Part shown: piece by piece, positions 6,169-12,672 of the stretch
How positions within the stretch are numbered: the first letter of the stretch is position 1
How the letters are laid out: every line of letters begins with the position of its first letter
The notes under the pieces: generated by a model
Database searches by the model: none
Told to the model about the DNA's origin: nothing
The model's input: only the letters and a program-made list of their open reading frames with translations
Translations under genes and position numbers: made by a program
DNA from: Desulfobacterales bacterium
GTDB taxonomy: Bacteria > Desulfobacterota > Desulfobacteria > Desulfobacterales > Desulfosalsimonadaceae
Assembly: GCA_007127175.1 (NCBI GenBank)
Contig: SKZX01000291.1
Span: forward strand, 1 to 12,672
Direction: 5' to 3'
Length of the DNA stretch: 12,672 nt

Positions 6169-7974
6169 TTATGCGCCTGATGCTTTTCGGCTGATGGGCG
6201 TCATCACAATGCGCGTACCCAGGAAATTGCCTTTGAAGTCCTGGTTTACGCTGCCCCGGTAAGTGCAGCGCAGCTCGGCGGGAAAGTTGCTCCAACTGCC
6301 CCCACGGATGACCCGCCGGGCGGATTCCCTGCCATTGAGCGGGTTGGCGGAACCATTATGGCGGTAGGCGTCTTCATGGTAATAATCTGCGCACCATTCA
6401 TAAACATTGCCGCTCATATCGTATAAACCGAGGCCGTTAGGCGCCAGCTTTCCCACGGGTTGCGTGGTCATGCCGCTGTTTGCAGAAAACCATGCGATCT
6501 CCTCGGGGGGTTTTCCGCCTGGAAATTTTTCGGGTTTTCCGCCGCTTCGGGCGGCGTACTCCCATTCCGCCTCCGTGGGCAGCCTGAAGTGATAGCGGTT
6601 GTTGTTGATGGCAGCCAGTTTGACGGTGAAATCCCTTGCATCGTTCCAGGAAACCTGCTCAACCGGGTAGCCTCCCCCCATCTTAAACCAGGAGGGGTTG
6701 CTGCCCCTTACTTTCTGCCAGAAGGAATTGGTCATGACCTGTTTCCATTGGTCCTGGGTTACAGGATATATGCCAAGCCAGAAGCCTTCAATATGCACCT
6801 CGTGCACCGGCAGTTCATCCTTCTTCCCCTCACCGTCCCAGCTTCCGCAACCCATTCGGAAAGTTCCCCCGGGAATCCATTTGAAGGTTATGCCGACAAC
6901 CGGTTCTTCCCATGTGTCTCCGGGTTGGTGGGACCACGACGGTTTTTGACGAGCTGGTTTTTTTCTGGGGGTCGGCTGCGGGTCAGGCGGCCGGGCATCG
7001 TATTCGGGCTGTTTCTCATTTGCTTGCGGGCCGGGGGAATGCACGGGCATCCTGTCCGTTTTCCGCCGGAACAGGTATTTTCCCGTGTCCGGGGCCACTT
7101 CAACCAGTAATTGCAATATTTCATTGAAATCACCGGGACGGTCTTCCGGATTCAAGGCAAGGCATCGCCGGATCAGTGAACGGATCTTGACAGGGATATC
7201 AGGCCGGGAAAAGTTTATTCCGTTTTCTTTCATCAGGCGCAGGCGATCCGAAAAGTTCACTTTTTCGTATGGCAGCGATCCGGTCCAGATAAAATAGGAA
7301 ACAAAGCCGTATGAAAAAACAAGGCTGGTAACGCCGCCGGCGGCACTGTGGGTGATCAGTTCGGGGGCCGACCAGTTGGGCGTGAACTGTGCTCTCCTGG
7401 ATGTGGACATGCTGCTGATTCTTTCAATGCCGCCCATATCGCCGACAACCAGTTTGTCGTTTTGCGTGATCAGCAGGTTGGACGGTTTAAGATCTTTTAC
7501 GATAAAAACGTCTCCGGTTCGGTCTGTCAGATTTTTCAGTATGCTCGCGAGTTCACTCATCAGGGCCGTGGCTTCATCCGGGGGGACCGGGTAATGGTCC
7601 AGTATTCGGTCGAGCAGGTTGGAGGGGCAGTACTCCATGAGTATGACCAGGTAAGCCTTTGCCTGCTGTTTGGAGATCTGTTTGTCGACCAGGTGAAAAT
7701 CGTAGATTTCAACGACGTATTCACCCTTTATGCGCTGGTAGTATTCCTGTATCGCATAGAAATCATGGGATATTTTTGAATCCAGGGCTTTTTTGCTCCG
7801 GTTGGAGACAGAGCGCTCCACCATGATCGGCACGATCTTGACCGCCCTCATCTTGAGGTTGTCCTGGACCAGGTAAACCGACCCGTAGACCCCGGATCCG
7901 ATTTTTCGGACCACGTCATAGGTCGGCAGGCATTTCTTGATAATTTTTTCCATCAGGGTCGTTTCGCTGTCCAT
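6169..7974 (-). CDS. Ser/Thr protein kinase fused to SUMF1/FGE-type domain
   Basis: Residues ~18-295 are a Hanks-type kinase: P-loop GSGVYGSVY at 26-34, Lys46 in AVKIV, catalytic loop VKDLKPSNLL at 159-168, metal loop DMG at 179-181 and APE at 203-205. HRD is replaced by VKD and DFG by DMG, but the catalytic Asp161, Lys163 and Asn166 remain, so activity is plausible. A Pro/Lys-rich linker (~305-355) leads to a SUMF1/FGE-sulfatase domain (~361-590): GGTFRMG, the YPVTQDQW stretch, RLPTEAEWEYAAR, LYDMSGNVYEWC, VIRGGSW. The two Cys that normally follow RGGSW in formylglycine-generating enzymes are Asn and Leu here, so FGE chemistry is unlikely and the domain may bind ligand or protein. No membrane segment is seen. 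Starts are uncertain: ATG 7974 (chosen, 601 aa, 25 nt after the phosphatase stop), ATG 7953, or TTG 8016, which would overlap that gene; none has a good ribosome site. Kinase-FGE architecture recalls chlamydial Pkn1. Confidence 0.92.
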   Translation of the reverse strand: MDSETTLMEKIIKKCLPTYDVVRKIGSGVYGSVYLVQDNLKMRAVKIVPIMVERSVSNRSKKALDSKISHDFYAIQEYYQRIKGEYVVEIYDFHLVDKQISKQQAKAYLVILMEYCPSNLLDRILDHYPVPPDEATALMSELASILKNLTDRTGDVFIVKDLKPSNLLITQNDKLVVGDMGGIERISSMSTSRRAQFTPNWSAPELITHSAAGGVTSLVFSYGFVSYFIWTGSLPYEKVNFSDRLRLMKENGINFSRPDIPVKIRSLIRRCLALNPEDRPGDFNEILQLLVEVAPDTGKYLFRRKTDRMPVHSPGPQANEKQPEYDARPPDPQPTPRKKPARQKPSWSHQPGDTWEEPVVGITFKWIPGGTFRMGCGSWDGEGKKDELPVHEVHIEGFWLGIYPVTQDQWKQVMTNSFWQKVRGSNPSWFKMGGGYPVEQVSWNDARDFTVKLAAINNNRYHFRLPTEAEWEYAARSGGKPEKFPGGKPPEEIAWFSANSGMTTQPVGKLAPNGLGLYDMSGNVYEWCADYYHEDAYRHNGSANPLNGRESARRVIRGGSWSNFPAELRCTYRGSVNQDFKGNFLGTRIVMTPISRKASGA

Positions 7975-7999
7975 GCTATGGGCGGTATAGGCGTGGCAA

Positions 8000-8746
8000 T
8001 CAGCGGATTTCCGCAATAATGAAGCTCGTGTTGTCCCGCAGTGTTGTCTGCTTCAAGGCATTGTAGAGGTTTGTGCCGCTGTCCACGGGGTTCGGCATGA
8101 GCAGTTCATGGATGGTGCTTTCACTGAGCACATCGGTCAGCCCGTCGGAGCATAGAAGATAGTAGGACGGCCTTTCCAGGCTTGCTTCGTAATAATGCAC
8201 TTTTTCAACATTCCAGACGTGTTCGAAAGCGGGCCCGATCCCCAGTTCAATGACATTGCGCAACGGGTGCCCGTTTATGCTTTCCATATTGATCATTGAG
8301 TTGTCGATCATTTCCTGGACCAGTGAGTGGTCATGGGAAATATAATCGATGCGGTCATCTGTCAAGCGGTAAATCCGGCTGTCCCCGGCATTGAATGCAA
8401 TAGCCTTCCCCTCGCCTGCGAGCAGTCCTGCAACGGTCGTGCCGCTGTTTACGGGCAGATGCAGCATCGCCTCCTCTTGAATGGCGGCCAGGGCATCCAG
8501 TACATAGGGAATGGATACGCTGCCCCATCTTATCCGGGCCAGCTTTTCGCAGACAAAGATGCTGGCGGTTTCGCCGGAATCATGCCCGCCCATGCCGTCG
8601 CAGACGGCCAAAAGGATATTGCCGGACAATGCGCCATTCTTTCGTGTGAGAAGGTCCGCCTGAAAAACAGATTTTCCATCCGTAATGGCATCTTCCTGCG
8701 TATTGCGGGGGCCAATCAACATGGCGCTGAATGTTCGGCACTCCAT
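8000..8746 (-). CDS. PP2C-type Ser/Thr protein phosphatase
   Basis: This is a 248-residue soluble, single-domain metal-dependent phosphatase of the PPM/PP2C family. The motifs appear in order: GPRNTQEDA (12-20), VCDGMGGHDSGE (48-59), SGTTVAGLL (101-109), FNAGDSRIYRL (118-128), SHDHSLVQEM (137-146), LLCSDGLTDVL (197-207) and RDNTSFI (237-243). The metal-coordinating Asp residues (19, 50, 201, 238) are all present, so it should be active. The ATG at 8746 is chosen because AAGGAA and GGAG lie just upstream and the family start MECRTFSAMLIG follows. An upstream in-frame TTG at 8782 has no ribosome site. The kinase-SUMF1 gene follows on the same strand after 25 nt, which makes a classic antagonistic kinase/phosphatase pair. 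The phosphatase probably reverses that kinase's phosphorylations, or its autophosphorylation. Confidence 0.95.
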   Translation of the reverse strand: MECRTFSAMLIGPRNTQEDAITDGKSVFQADLLTRKNGALSGNILLAVCDGMGGHDSGETASIFVCEKLARIRWGSVSIPYVLDALAAIQEEAMLHLPVNSGTTVAGLLAGEGKAIAFNAGDSRIYRLTDDRIDYISHDHSLVQEMIDNSMINMESINGHPLRNVIELGIGPAFEHVWNVEKVHYYEASLERPSYYLLCSDGLTDVLSESTIHELLMPNPVDSGTNLYNALKQTTLRDNTSFIIAEIR

Positions 8747-8796
8747 CGCTCCGGTTTCCTTAATTTGTCTGTTTACCTGCAATTTTCAAACATTTT

Positions 8797-8821
8797 ATAT
8801 TGACAAAATCGCCTTCAATAT
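8797..8821. promoter_or_regulatory. Operator-like dyad upstream of the phosphatase-kinase pair
   Basis: ATATTGA (8797-8803) and TCAATAT (8815-8821) are perfect inverted copies separated by 11 nt. The dyad lies about 50-75 nt upstream of the phosphatase ATG, in the 116-nt gap after the helicase gene. On the minus strand a TATAAAAT stretch (8793-8800) overlaps the proximal arm and could serve as a -10 box, though I see no well-spaced -35. The layout fits a repressor or activator site at this operon's promoter; the factor is unknown. Confidence 0.35.
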
Positions 8822-8862
8822 TCAACCGGGAAAATGATATTTGACGGCTTTTGTTTCCGGTT

Positions 8863-11800
8863 TCATGAAAAAAGGGTCAGCTGGACCTGCTTTGTTTTGG
8901 GTCGAAACGATTCATCCGGTGCGGATTCTTTTATCATGTCCGATATTTCGGAAATGAAAGGGGAGGGGGTTCGGTTTTCCGTTTTTCCATAGCGGATTCT
9001 GTTTTCTGCCATGCTCAGAAAGAGAATGTTTTCGGCACGGGTCAGCCCAACGTAAAAGAGCCTTCGTTCTTCCGCCAAGTCTTCTTTCCCTCCCTGGTGT
9101 CGAAAAGGGATGAGGCCGTCTTCGCATCCTGTTATGAAGACAACCGGAAATTCCAGTCCCTTGGCGGTATGCAGGGTCATCAGGGAAACTTTCTCCGCCC
9201 GGGGTGATGTAAAATCGGGGTCTGTCTGAAGGGCGATGTTTTCCAGGAATTTCACCGCATTTTGGCCGCAGTCACGCGCGGTCTGCTTGAGATATGAAAG
9301 CGCATCGTCGTGCTTCGGGCTTGAATTGACAACGCCGGGAAACAGGGCTTCGATAATGCGGTCCAGTTTGCCTGCAGAAGGAAGCGCCCCGGTTTCCAGG
9401 GATATTTCCGCTATACGGGACAATACCGCATTCAGCCGGATACGGCCGTGGGAACTTATTCCCGCAATTTCCGTGCGGTGCGCTTCGGCGAGCATGCCGT
9501 TGACCATGTAGCCGTTTGTGTATCCCCATGACATCAGGGCGTTCAGGTCTTTGGCGTCAAAATCAGGGGCCATCCATTTCATGAGCCGGGCGATATCCGG
9601 ATACGATCCGCAGCCCTCCACTACTTTCATGGCGCTGATGATCTCCCTGATTCCCGGAAGTCCCATGAAATTCAACTTGTCCGCTCTCCGGCAAGGGATA
9701 CCGGCATTGTTAAACACCTCTTCTATGATATCGCCCTGGGCCCGGGTCCGGTAAAGGACGGCAAAATCGGCAAACGATGCCCCAATGGCATGTCGCGCGG
9801 TGTTTTTGGAAAAATCGTGATAAGAGAATCCCAGGCCCCCGATCATCTGTTCGATCATTTTCCCGACCAGCACGGCTTCGTGCGCCTCTGTTTTCGCTTT
9901 AAGAAGATTGAGGTGGTTTTCCGCCGGCCACCGCTGCCCGTTTTTCGAGCATGCAAACAGGCGCACGCGCCCGGAATCAATGCTGAAAGGGGAGATGACC
10001 CGGTCGGCGGCTTCCAGTATCGTCTCCGTTGACCGATAGTTCCGGTCCAGGCGTATGACGGCGGCTGCGGGATAATCGTCAATGAAGCGTTGAAAAAAAG
10101 CGGCATCAGAGCCTGCAAAGCCGTAGATGGACTGGTCCGGGTCACCGATCACGCATATCTGGCCGTCATTGGGCACAAGCAGGCGCGCGAGGCAGTATTG
10201 GGCATAATTCAGGTCCTGGTATTCGTCGATGAACACATGGGAAAACCGTTTCCGGTACCGCTGCTGAAGGTGTGGTGAAGCCCTCAGGTGCATCACGGTT
10301 CTTGAAACCAGGTCATCGTAATCATATTGGTTGGCCGCGGCAAGCAGATCCTGGTATGCGCGGTAGACGGCCTGCAAGGTTTTTGGATCGAGCCCGTCGG
10401 TTATCCCATCAAGGCCGTCATCGGGGATCAGCAGCTTTTGCTTGGCAAGTGATATGCCCAGGGCAAAGGCGTCCACTTTTTTTCCCGGAGCAGCGCCAAT
10501 ACCGGCCTGCCGGAGGGCTTCCGCGATCAGGTCGCGCCGGTCCATATCGTCTGCGACGGTGTAATCGTGGGCGTCTTCGATATCTTTAAGCATGGAAAGG
10601 CAAAGGGCATGAAACGTGCTCACAAGCGGCAGGCCGGTATTTTCATGGATCATCGTTTTCAGCCGGTCCGCCATTTCCCGGGCCGCCTTGTTGGTAAAGG
10701 TCACGGCAAGCATATTGTCGGCGGCGGCAGAACGGTTCGACAGCAGGTATGCGATCCGGCATGTCAGGGTCCGTGTCTTTCCGGTACCGGGGCCGGCGAC
10801 GATAATCATCGGGCCGCCGGGGTGCGTGACGGCATTTTTCTGGGCATCGTTTAACGCTTCCAGAATGGCATCAAGCCCGGCCGATGAATTGTTTTCCACT
10901 CCGTGCGAATGTTTGAAAAGGCTTCCGGTTTCCGGTGGTTTTACACGGAACGGTGCATCGCCTGCCGTTAGCATGCAGGCTCCTGGTGGCGTTGCTTCTT
11001 CTTTGGGAACGATAAAAAGGCGTTTCTGCCCGATCAGGTGGTCGCGTTCGTCCGGTGTAAACACGGTGACCCGGCCGTACTCCCCGTCATAACCGGCCTT
11101 CAGGTGGACCCGGCCGTCCCGCATCCGCGATACGGCTTCGTCAAGCAGCATAATACCGGTATCGGCCAGGGCGTCTTTGGTCGCATAAAGCAGGATGTCG
11201 AGTTCCGGTCCGAGCATTTGAACGGATTTTTCGTATGCGGCTGCCACTTTTTTGGTTTTGGGTCCGACGCCGAGCAATTCGGATAAAATTTCGGAAAGGG
11301 GGATCAGGCTGTAAAAAGGATGGGTCAGCGCCGGTTTTTCACCTTCGTCCCGCCCGGCAAGGGCCTCGACCCGGTGCAGCACCCCCAGCGTCAGTTCATG
11401 GCCGCAAACGGGGCAGATGGTGCTTTTCGCCAGGGTCTGGCGGGGATGCATGTTGATGTTGCATTTGCGGTGGCCGTCCTGGTGGTATTTGCCCTCCTCG
11501 GGGAAAAATTCGACGGTCCCTTTGAATTTTTCAGGGTCCCCGGTTTTCATGGCCTGATACATGGCTTGGTAGGAAAGTTCCGTGTTGAACAGGTTGGCTT
11601 CCCGGCCGAGGTTGGCCGGGGAGTGGGCGTCGGAATTGGAAACCAGGGTGATGCCGTCAAGGTCGACAACCCGCCAGTTCATGGGCGGGTCCGATGAAAG
11701 GCCGGTTTCCACCGCAAAAATATGGGCTGAAAGGTCTTCGAAGCATTCCTTTATGCTGTCAAAACCCGATCTGGAGCCGTACAGGGAAAACCAGGGGGTC

Positions 11801-12297
11801 CAGATGTGGGCCGGAACCAGAAAGGCGTCGGGGGCGGTTTCCAGCGCGATTTCAAGGAGGTTTCTCGAATCCAGCCCCAGAATGGGACGTCCGTCGGATT
11901 TCAGGTTTCCGATGGTGGAGAGCTTGGCATTGAATTTTTCCACATCAGAAAAGCCGGAAAAGAATACAAGGTGGTGGAGTTTCCGGGTAGCCCCGTTTTT
12001 TTTGTAGATATTGCTGATCTCGGCGCTCAGCATAAAGCGCACGGGGCGCCTGACAGGAAGACGAAGCTGCTTTTCGCAGGCGCCTTCAAGCGCGGCGTTC
12101 AGCTTGAACAGACCGGGTTCGGCCGGTTCCAGCTTTTCCGCGAGTTCTGCAAGCCACCCGGGGTGTGTGAAGTCGCCGGTCCCGACAACCGTGATGCCCT
12201 TTTTGCGGGCTGCCATATAGATGTTCTCGGGATCCAGGTTTCTGGCGGTGGCCCTTGAAAACCGGGAGTGTATATGAAGATCGGCGATAAATGTCAT
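8863..12297 (-). CDS. Endonuclease Q-like PHP nuclease fused to UvrD/PcrA-type helicase
   Basis: Residues 1-~415 form a complete EndoQ-like region. The PHP site has DLHIH at 6-10, GTGDFTHP at 39-46, Glu93 in SAEISNIYK, PAHIWTP at 162-168, ETGLSSDP at 197-204 and SNSDAHS at 220-226. A zinc-type module follows (Cys279, CPVC at 295-298, GVLHRVEALA at 305-314), then LLGVGPKTKK and AGYDGEYGRV. EndoQ, known from Thermococcales and some bacteria, nicks 5' of deaminated bases such as uracil and hypoxanthine. Residues ~473-1144 are a full superfamily 1A helicase: LNDAQKNAV (482-490), Walker A AGPGTGKTRT (501-510), FTNKAAREM, STFHAL, FIDEYQDLN (689-697), GDPDQSIYGF (718-727), DRNYRSTETIL, TLHTAKGLEF (1041-1050) and EERRLFYVGLTRAE (1076-1089). 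The protein ends in QVQLTLFS, whose QLTLF (1139-1143) resembles the bacterial clamp-binding motif. ATG 12297 (1144 aa) gives the usual PHP N-terminus; ATG 12345 would add 16 residues. Neither has a clear ribosome site. No frameshift separates the halves. Confidence 0.93.
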   Translation of the reverse strand: MTFIADLHIHSRFSRATARNLDPENIYMAARKKGITVVGTGDFTHPGWLAELAEKLEPAEPGLFKLNAALEGACEKQLRLPVRRPVRFMLSAEISNIYKKNGATRKLHHLVFFSGFSDVEKFNAKLSTIGNLKSDGRPILGLDSRNLLEIALETAPDAFLVPAHIWTPWFSLYGSRSGFDSIKECFEDLSAHIFAVETGLSSDPPMNWRVVDLDGITLVSNSDAHSPANLGREANLFNTELSYQAMYQAMKTGDPEKFKGTVEFFPEEGKYHQDGHRKCNINMHPRQTLAKSTICPVCGHELTLGVLHRVEALAGRDEGEKPALTHPFYSLIPLSEILSELLGVGPKTKKVAAAYEKSVQMLGPELDILLYATKDALADTGIMLLDEAVSRMRDGRVHLKAGYDGEYGRVTVFTPDERDHLIGQKRLFIVPKEEATPPGACMLTAGDAPFRVKPPETGSLFKHSHGVENNSSAGLDAILEALNDAQKNAVTHPGGPMIIVAGPGTGKTRTLTCRIAYLLSNRSAAADNMLAVTFTNKAAREMADRLKTMIHENTGLPLVSTFHALCLSMLKDIEDAHDYTVADDMDRRDLIAEALRQAGIGAAPGKKVDAFALGISLAKQKLLIPDDGLDGITDGLDPKTLQAVYRAYQDLLAAANQYDYDDLVSRTVMHLRASPHLQQRYRKRFSHVFIDEYQDLNYAQYCLARLLVPNDGQICVIGDPDQSIYGFAGSDAAFFQRFIDDYPAAAVIRLDRNYRSTETILEAADRVISPFSIDSGRVRLFACSKNGQRWPAENHLNLLKAKTEAHEAVLVGKMIEQMIGGLGFSYHDFSKNTARHAIGASFADFAVLYRTRAQGDIIEEVFNNAGIPCRRADKLNFMGLPGIREIISAMKVVEGCGSYPDIARLMKWMAPDFDAKDLNALMSWGYTNGYMVNGMLAEAHRTEIAGISSHGRIRLNAVLSRIAEISLETGALPSAGKLDRIIEALFPGVVNSSPKHDDALSYLKQTARDCGQNAVKFLENIALQTDPDFTSPRAEKVSLMTLHTAKGLEFPVVFITGCEDGLIPFRHQGGKEDLAEERRLFYVGLTRAENILFLSMAENRIRYGKTENRTPSPFISEISDMIKESAPDESFRPKTKQVQLTLFS

Positions 12298-12445
12298 TGT
12301 TGGTCGAATTTGGTCTGTATATCGGCCGGGGGCGTTGCCGGTCATGAAAGATCAGCGCGTTTTCCGGCGGCCCAATGGTCGAATTTTTTTGAAATTTTAT
12401 TTTGACGACTTTTTACGGTTTCATCTGTCTTATCGTATGTAAATT

Positions 12446-12474
12446 AGCATAAACCCCGCTTGGAGTAAAACCAA
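12446..12474 (-). promoter_or_regulatory. Possible promoter for the EndoQ-UvrD gene
   Basis: Read on the minus strand, TTGGTT (12474-12469) and TATGCT (12451-12446) are 17 nt apart. They match the -35 and -10 consensus at three and four of six positions. The pair sits about 150 nt upstream of the chosen start codon, within the 255-nt gap to the next minus-strand gene. The rest of the gap contains AT-rich DNA at about 12380-12445 and no gene I can support. Confidence 0.27.
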
Positions 12475-12552
12475 TAATACCGGCGGTGAAATGGCCCGGA
12501 AACAAATGCTTTCCTCAGGCAAAAGTGGAATCGGTGGATCAGGGAAACGGCG

Positions 12553-12672
12553 TCAATAGGGGTCGTCGCGTGTGGAAGGGACCATTGTTGCCGACGACCG
12601 GAATATGTAAGCCGCACCGAATCCGGCCATGAAGACATGCCGTGTTTCCAGTAGGGGACTGTCGGTGAAGGC
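12553..12672 (-). CDS. C-terminal end of an unidentified protein, possibly an outer-membrane beta-barrel
   Basis: Reading from the right edge on the minus strand, a frame with no start in the window gives 39 residues and then TGA at 12555-12553. It includes SPLLETRHVFMAG followed by FGAAYIFRSS. The segment has the look of a final beta strand of an outer-membrane barrel: alternating small and aromatic residues ending in Y-I-F, preceded by a turn containing SP. It is loosely similar to the ends of MipA/OmpV-type proteins. Against this, 14 residues follow the aromatic, whereas many barrels end on it. The family assignment is tentative; that it is coding is supported by the protein-like composition and by the absence of any better frame. 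Another minus-strand frame at 12444-12638 overlaps it and reads as low-quality sequence. Confidence 0.5.
   Translation of the reverse strand, partial: AFTDSPLLETRHVFMAGFGAAYIFRSSATMVPSTRDDPY

Noticed and set aside
4955..6295. 446-residue frame on the minus strand across the MFS and SatD-like genes.
   Set aside because: It spans two well-supported genes in antisense and its composition (His, Arg, Pro rich) is that of a GC-driven shadow frame.
6460..7110. 216-residue plus-strand frame inside the kinase-SUMF1 gene.
   Set aside because: It is antisense to conserved SUMF1 motifs and has no domain of its own.
8327..8803. 158-residue plus-strand frame opposite the phosphatase gene.
   Set aside because: It is antisense to conserved PP2C motifs and has no plausible ribosome site or family.
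8801..8806. TTGACA-like hexamer on the plus strand considered as a -35 box.
   Set aside because: It would drive transcription antisense into the helicase gene and has no well-placed -10 box; it is better seen as part of the ATATTGA dyad.
8824..8862. AACCGG/CCGGTT inverted pair after the helicase stop, considered as a terminator.
   Set aside because: The stem is only 6 bp with a 27-nt loop and no T-run, which is too weak to call.
12561..12599. Hairpin GGTCGTCG/CGACGACC considered as part of a structured non-coding RNA.
   Set aside because: The stretch is better explained as the 3' coding end of a minus-strand gene, and it does not match 6S, SRP or RNase P RNA signatures that I know.
12444..12638. 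64-residue minus-strand frame at the right end.
   Set aside because: It overlaps the more protein-like open tail in another frame and shows no family features.

Overview
The window looks like chromosome from an anaerobic, moderately GC-rich bacterium, most probably a Desulfobacterota (sulfate-reducer-like) species. That placement is an inference from gene content: a CooT nickel-binding protein beside a DUF3842 protein, an IspH fused to a UbiA-type prenyltransferase, a PP2C phosphatase paired with a kinase-SUMF1 fusion, and a PHP/UvrD fusion. There are no rRNA or tRNA genes, CRISPR arrays or insertion sequences.

Left part, plus strand (1-2963): the 3' end of a YacP-type NYN-domain gene, a DUF3842 gene, cooT, and a 576-residue IspH-UbiA fusion. 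The fusion gene converges on plsY (3068-3679, minus), the acyl-phosphate glycerol-3-phosphate acyltransferase. plsY is transcribed divergently from a compact plus-strand cluster (3896-6163): a small Smr-domain protein, an MFS exporter, and a SatD-like protein with a cyclase-like pair of aspartates and a C-terminal helix-turn-helix.

Right part, minus strand: a probable two-gene signalling operon, PP2C phosphatase (8746 to 8000) then a Ser/Thr kinase with a SUMF1/FGE-type C-terminal domain (7974 to 6169). Upstream lies a 1144-residue protein (12297 to 8863) that joins a complete endonuclease Q-like PHP nuclease to a complete UvrD/PcrA-type superfamily 1 helicase and ends in a sliding-clamp-binding-like QLTLF. 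At the right edge a further minus-strand frame holds the last 39 codons of a gene, perhaps an outer-membrane barrel.

The most interesting item is the EndoQ-UvrD fusion with a terminal clamp motif. It would put an incision enzyme for deaminated bases, an unwinding motor and a clamp tether in one polypeptide. Next are the phosphatase/kinase-SUMF1 pair, in which the FGE catalytic cysteines appear to be missing, the IspH-UbiA fusion, and the SatD-like protein.
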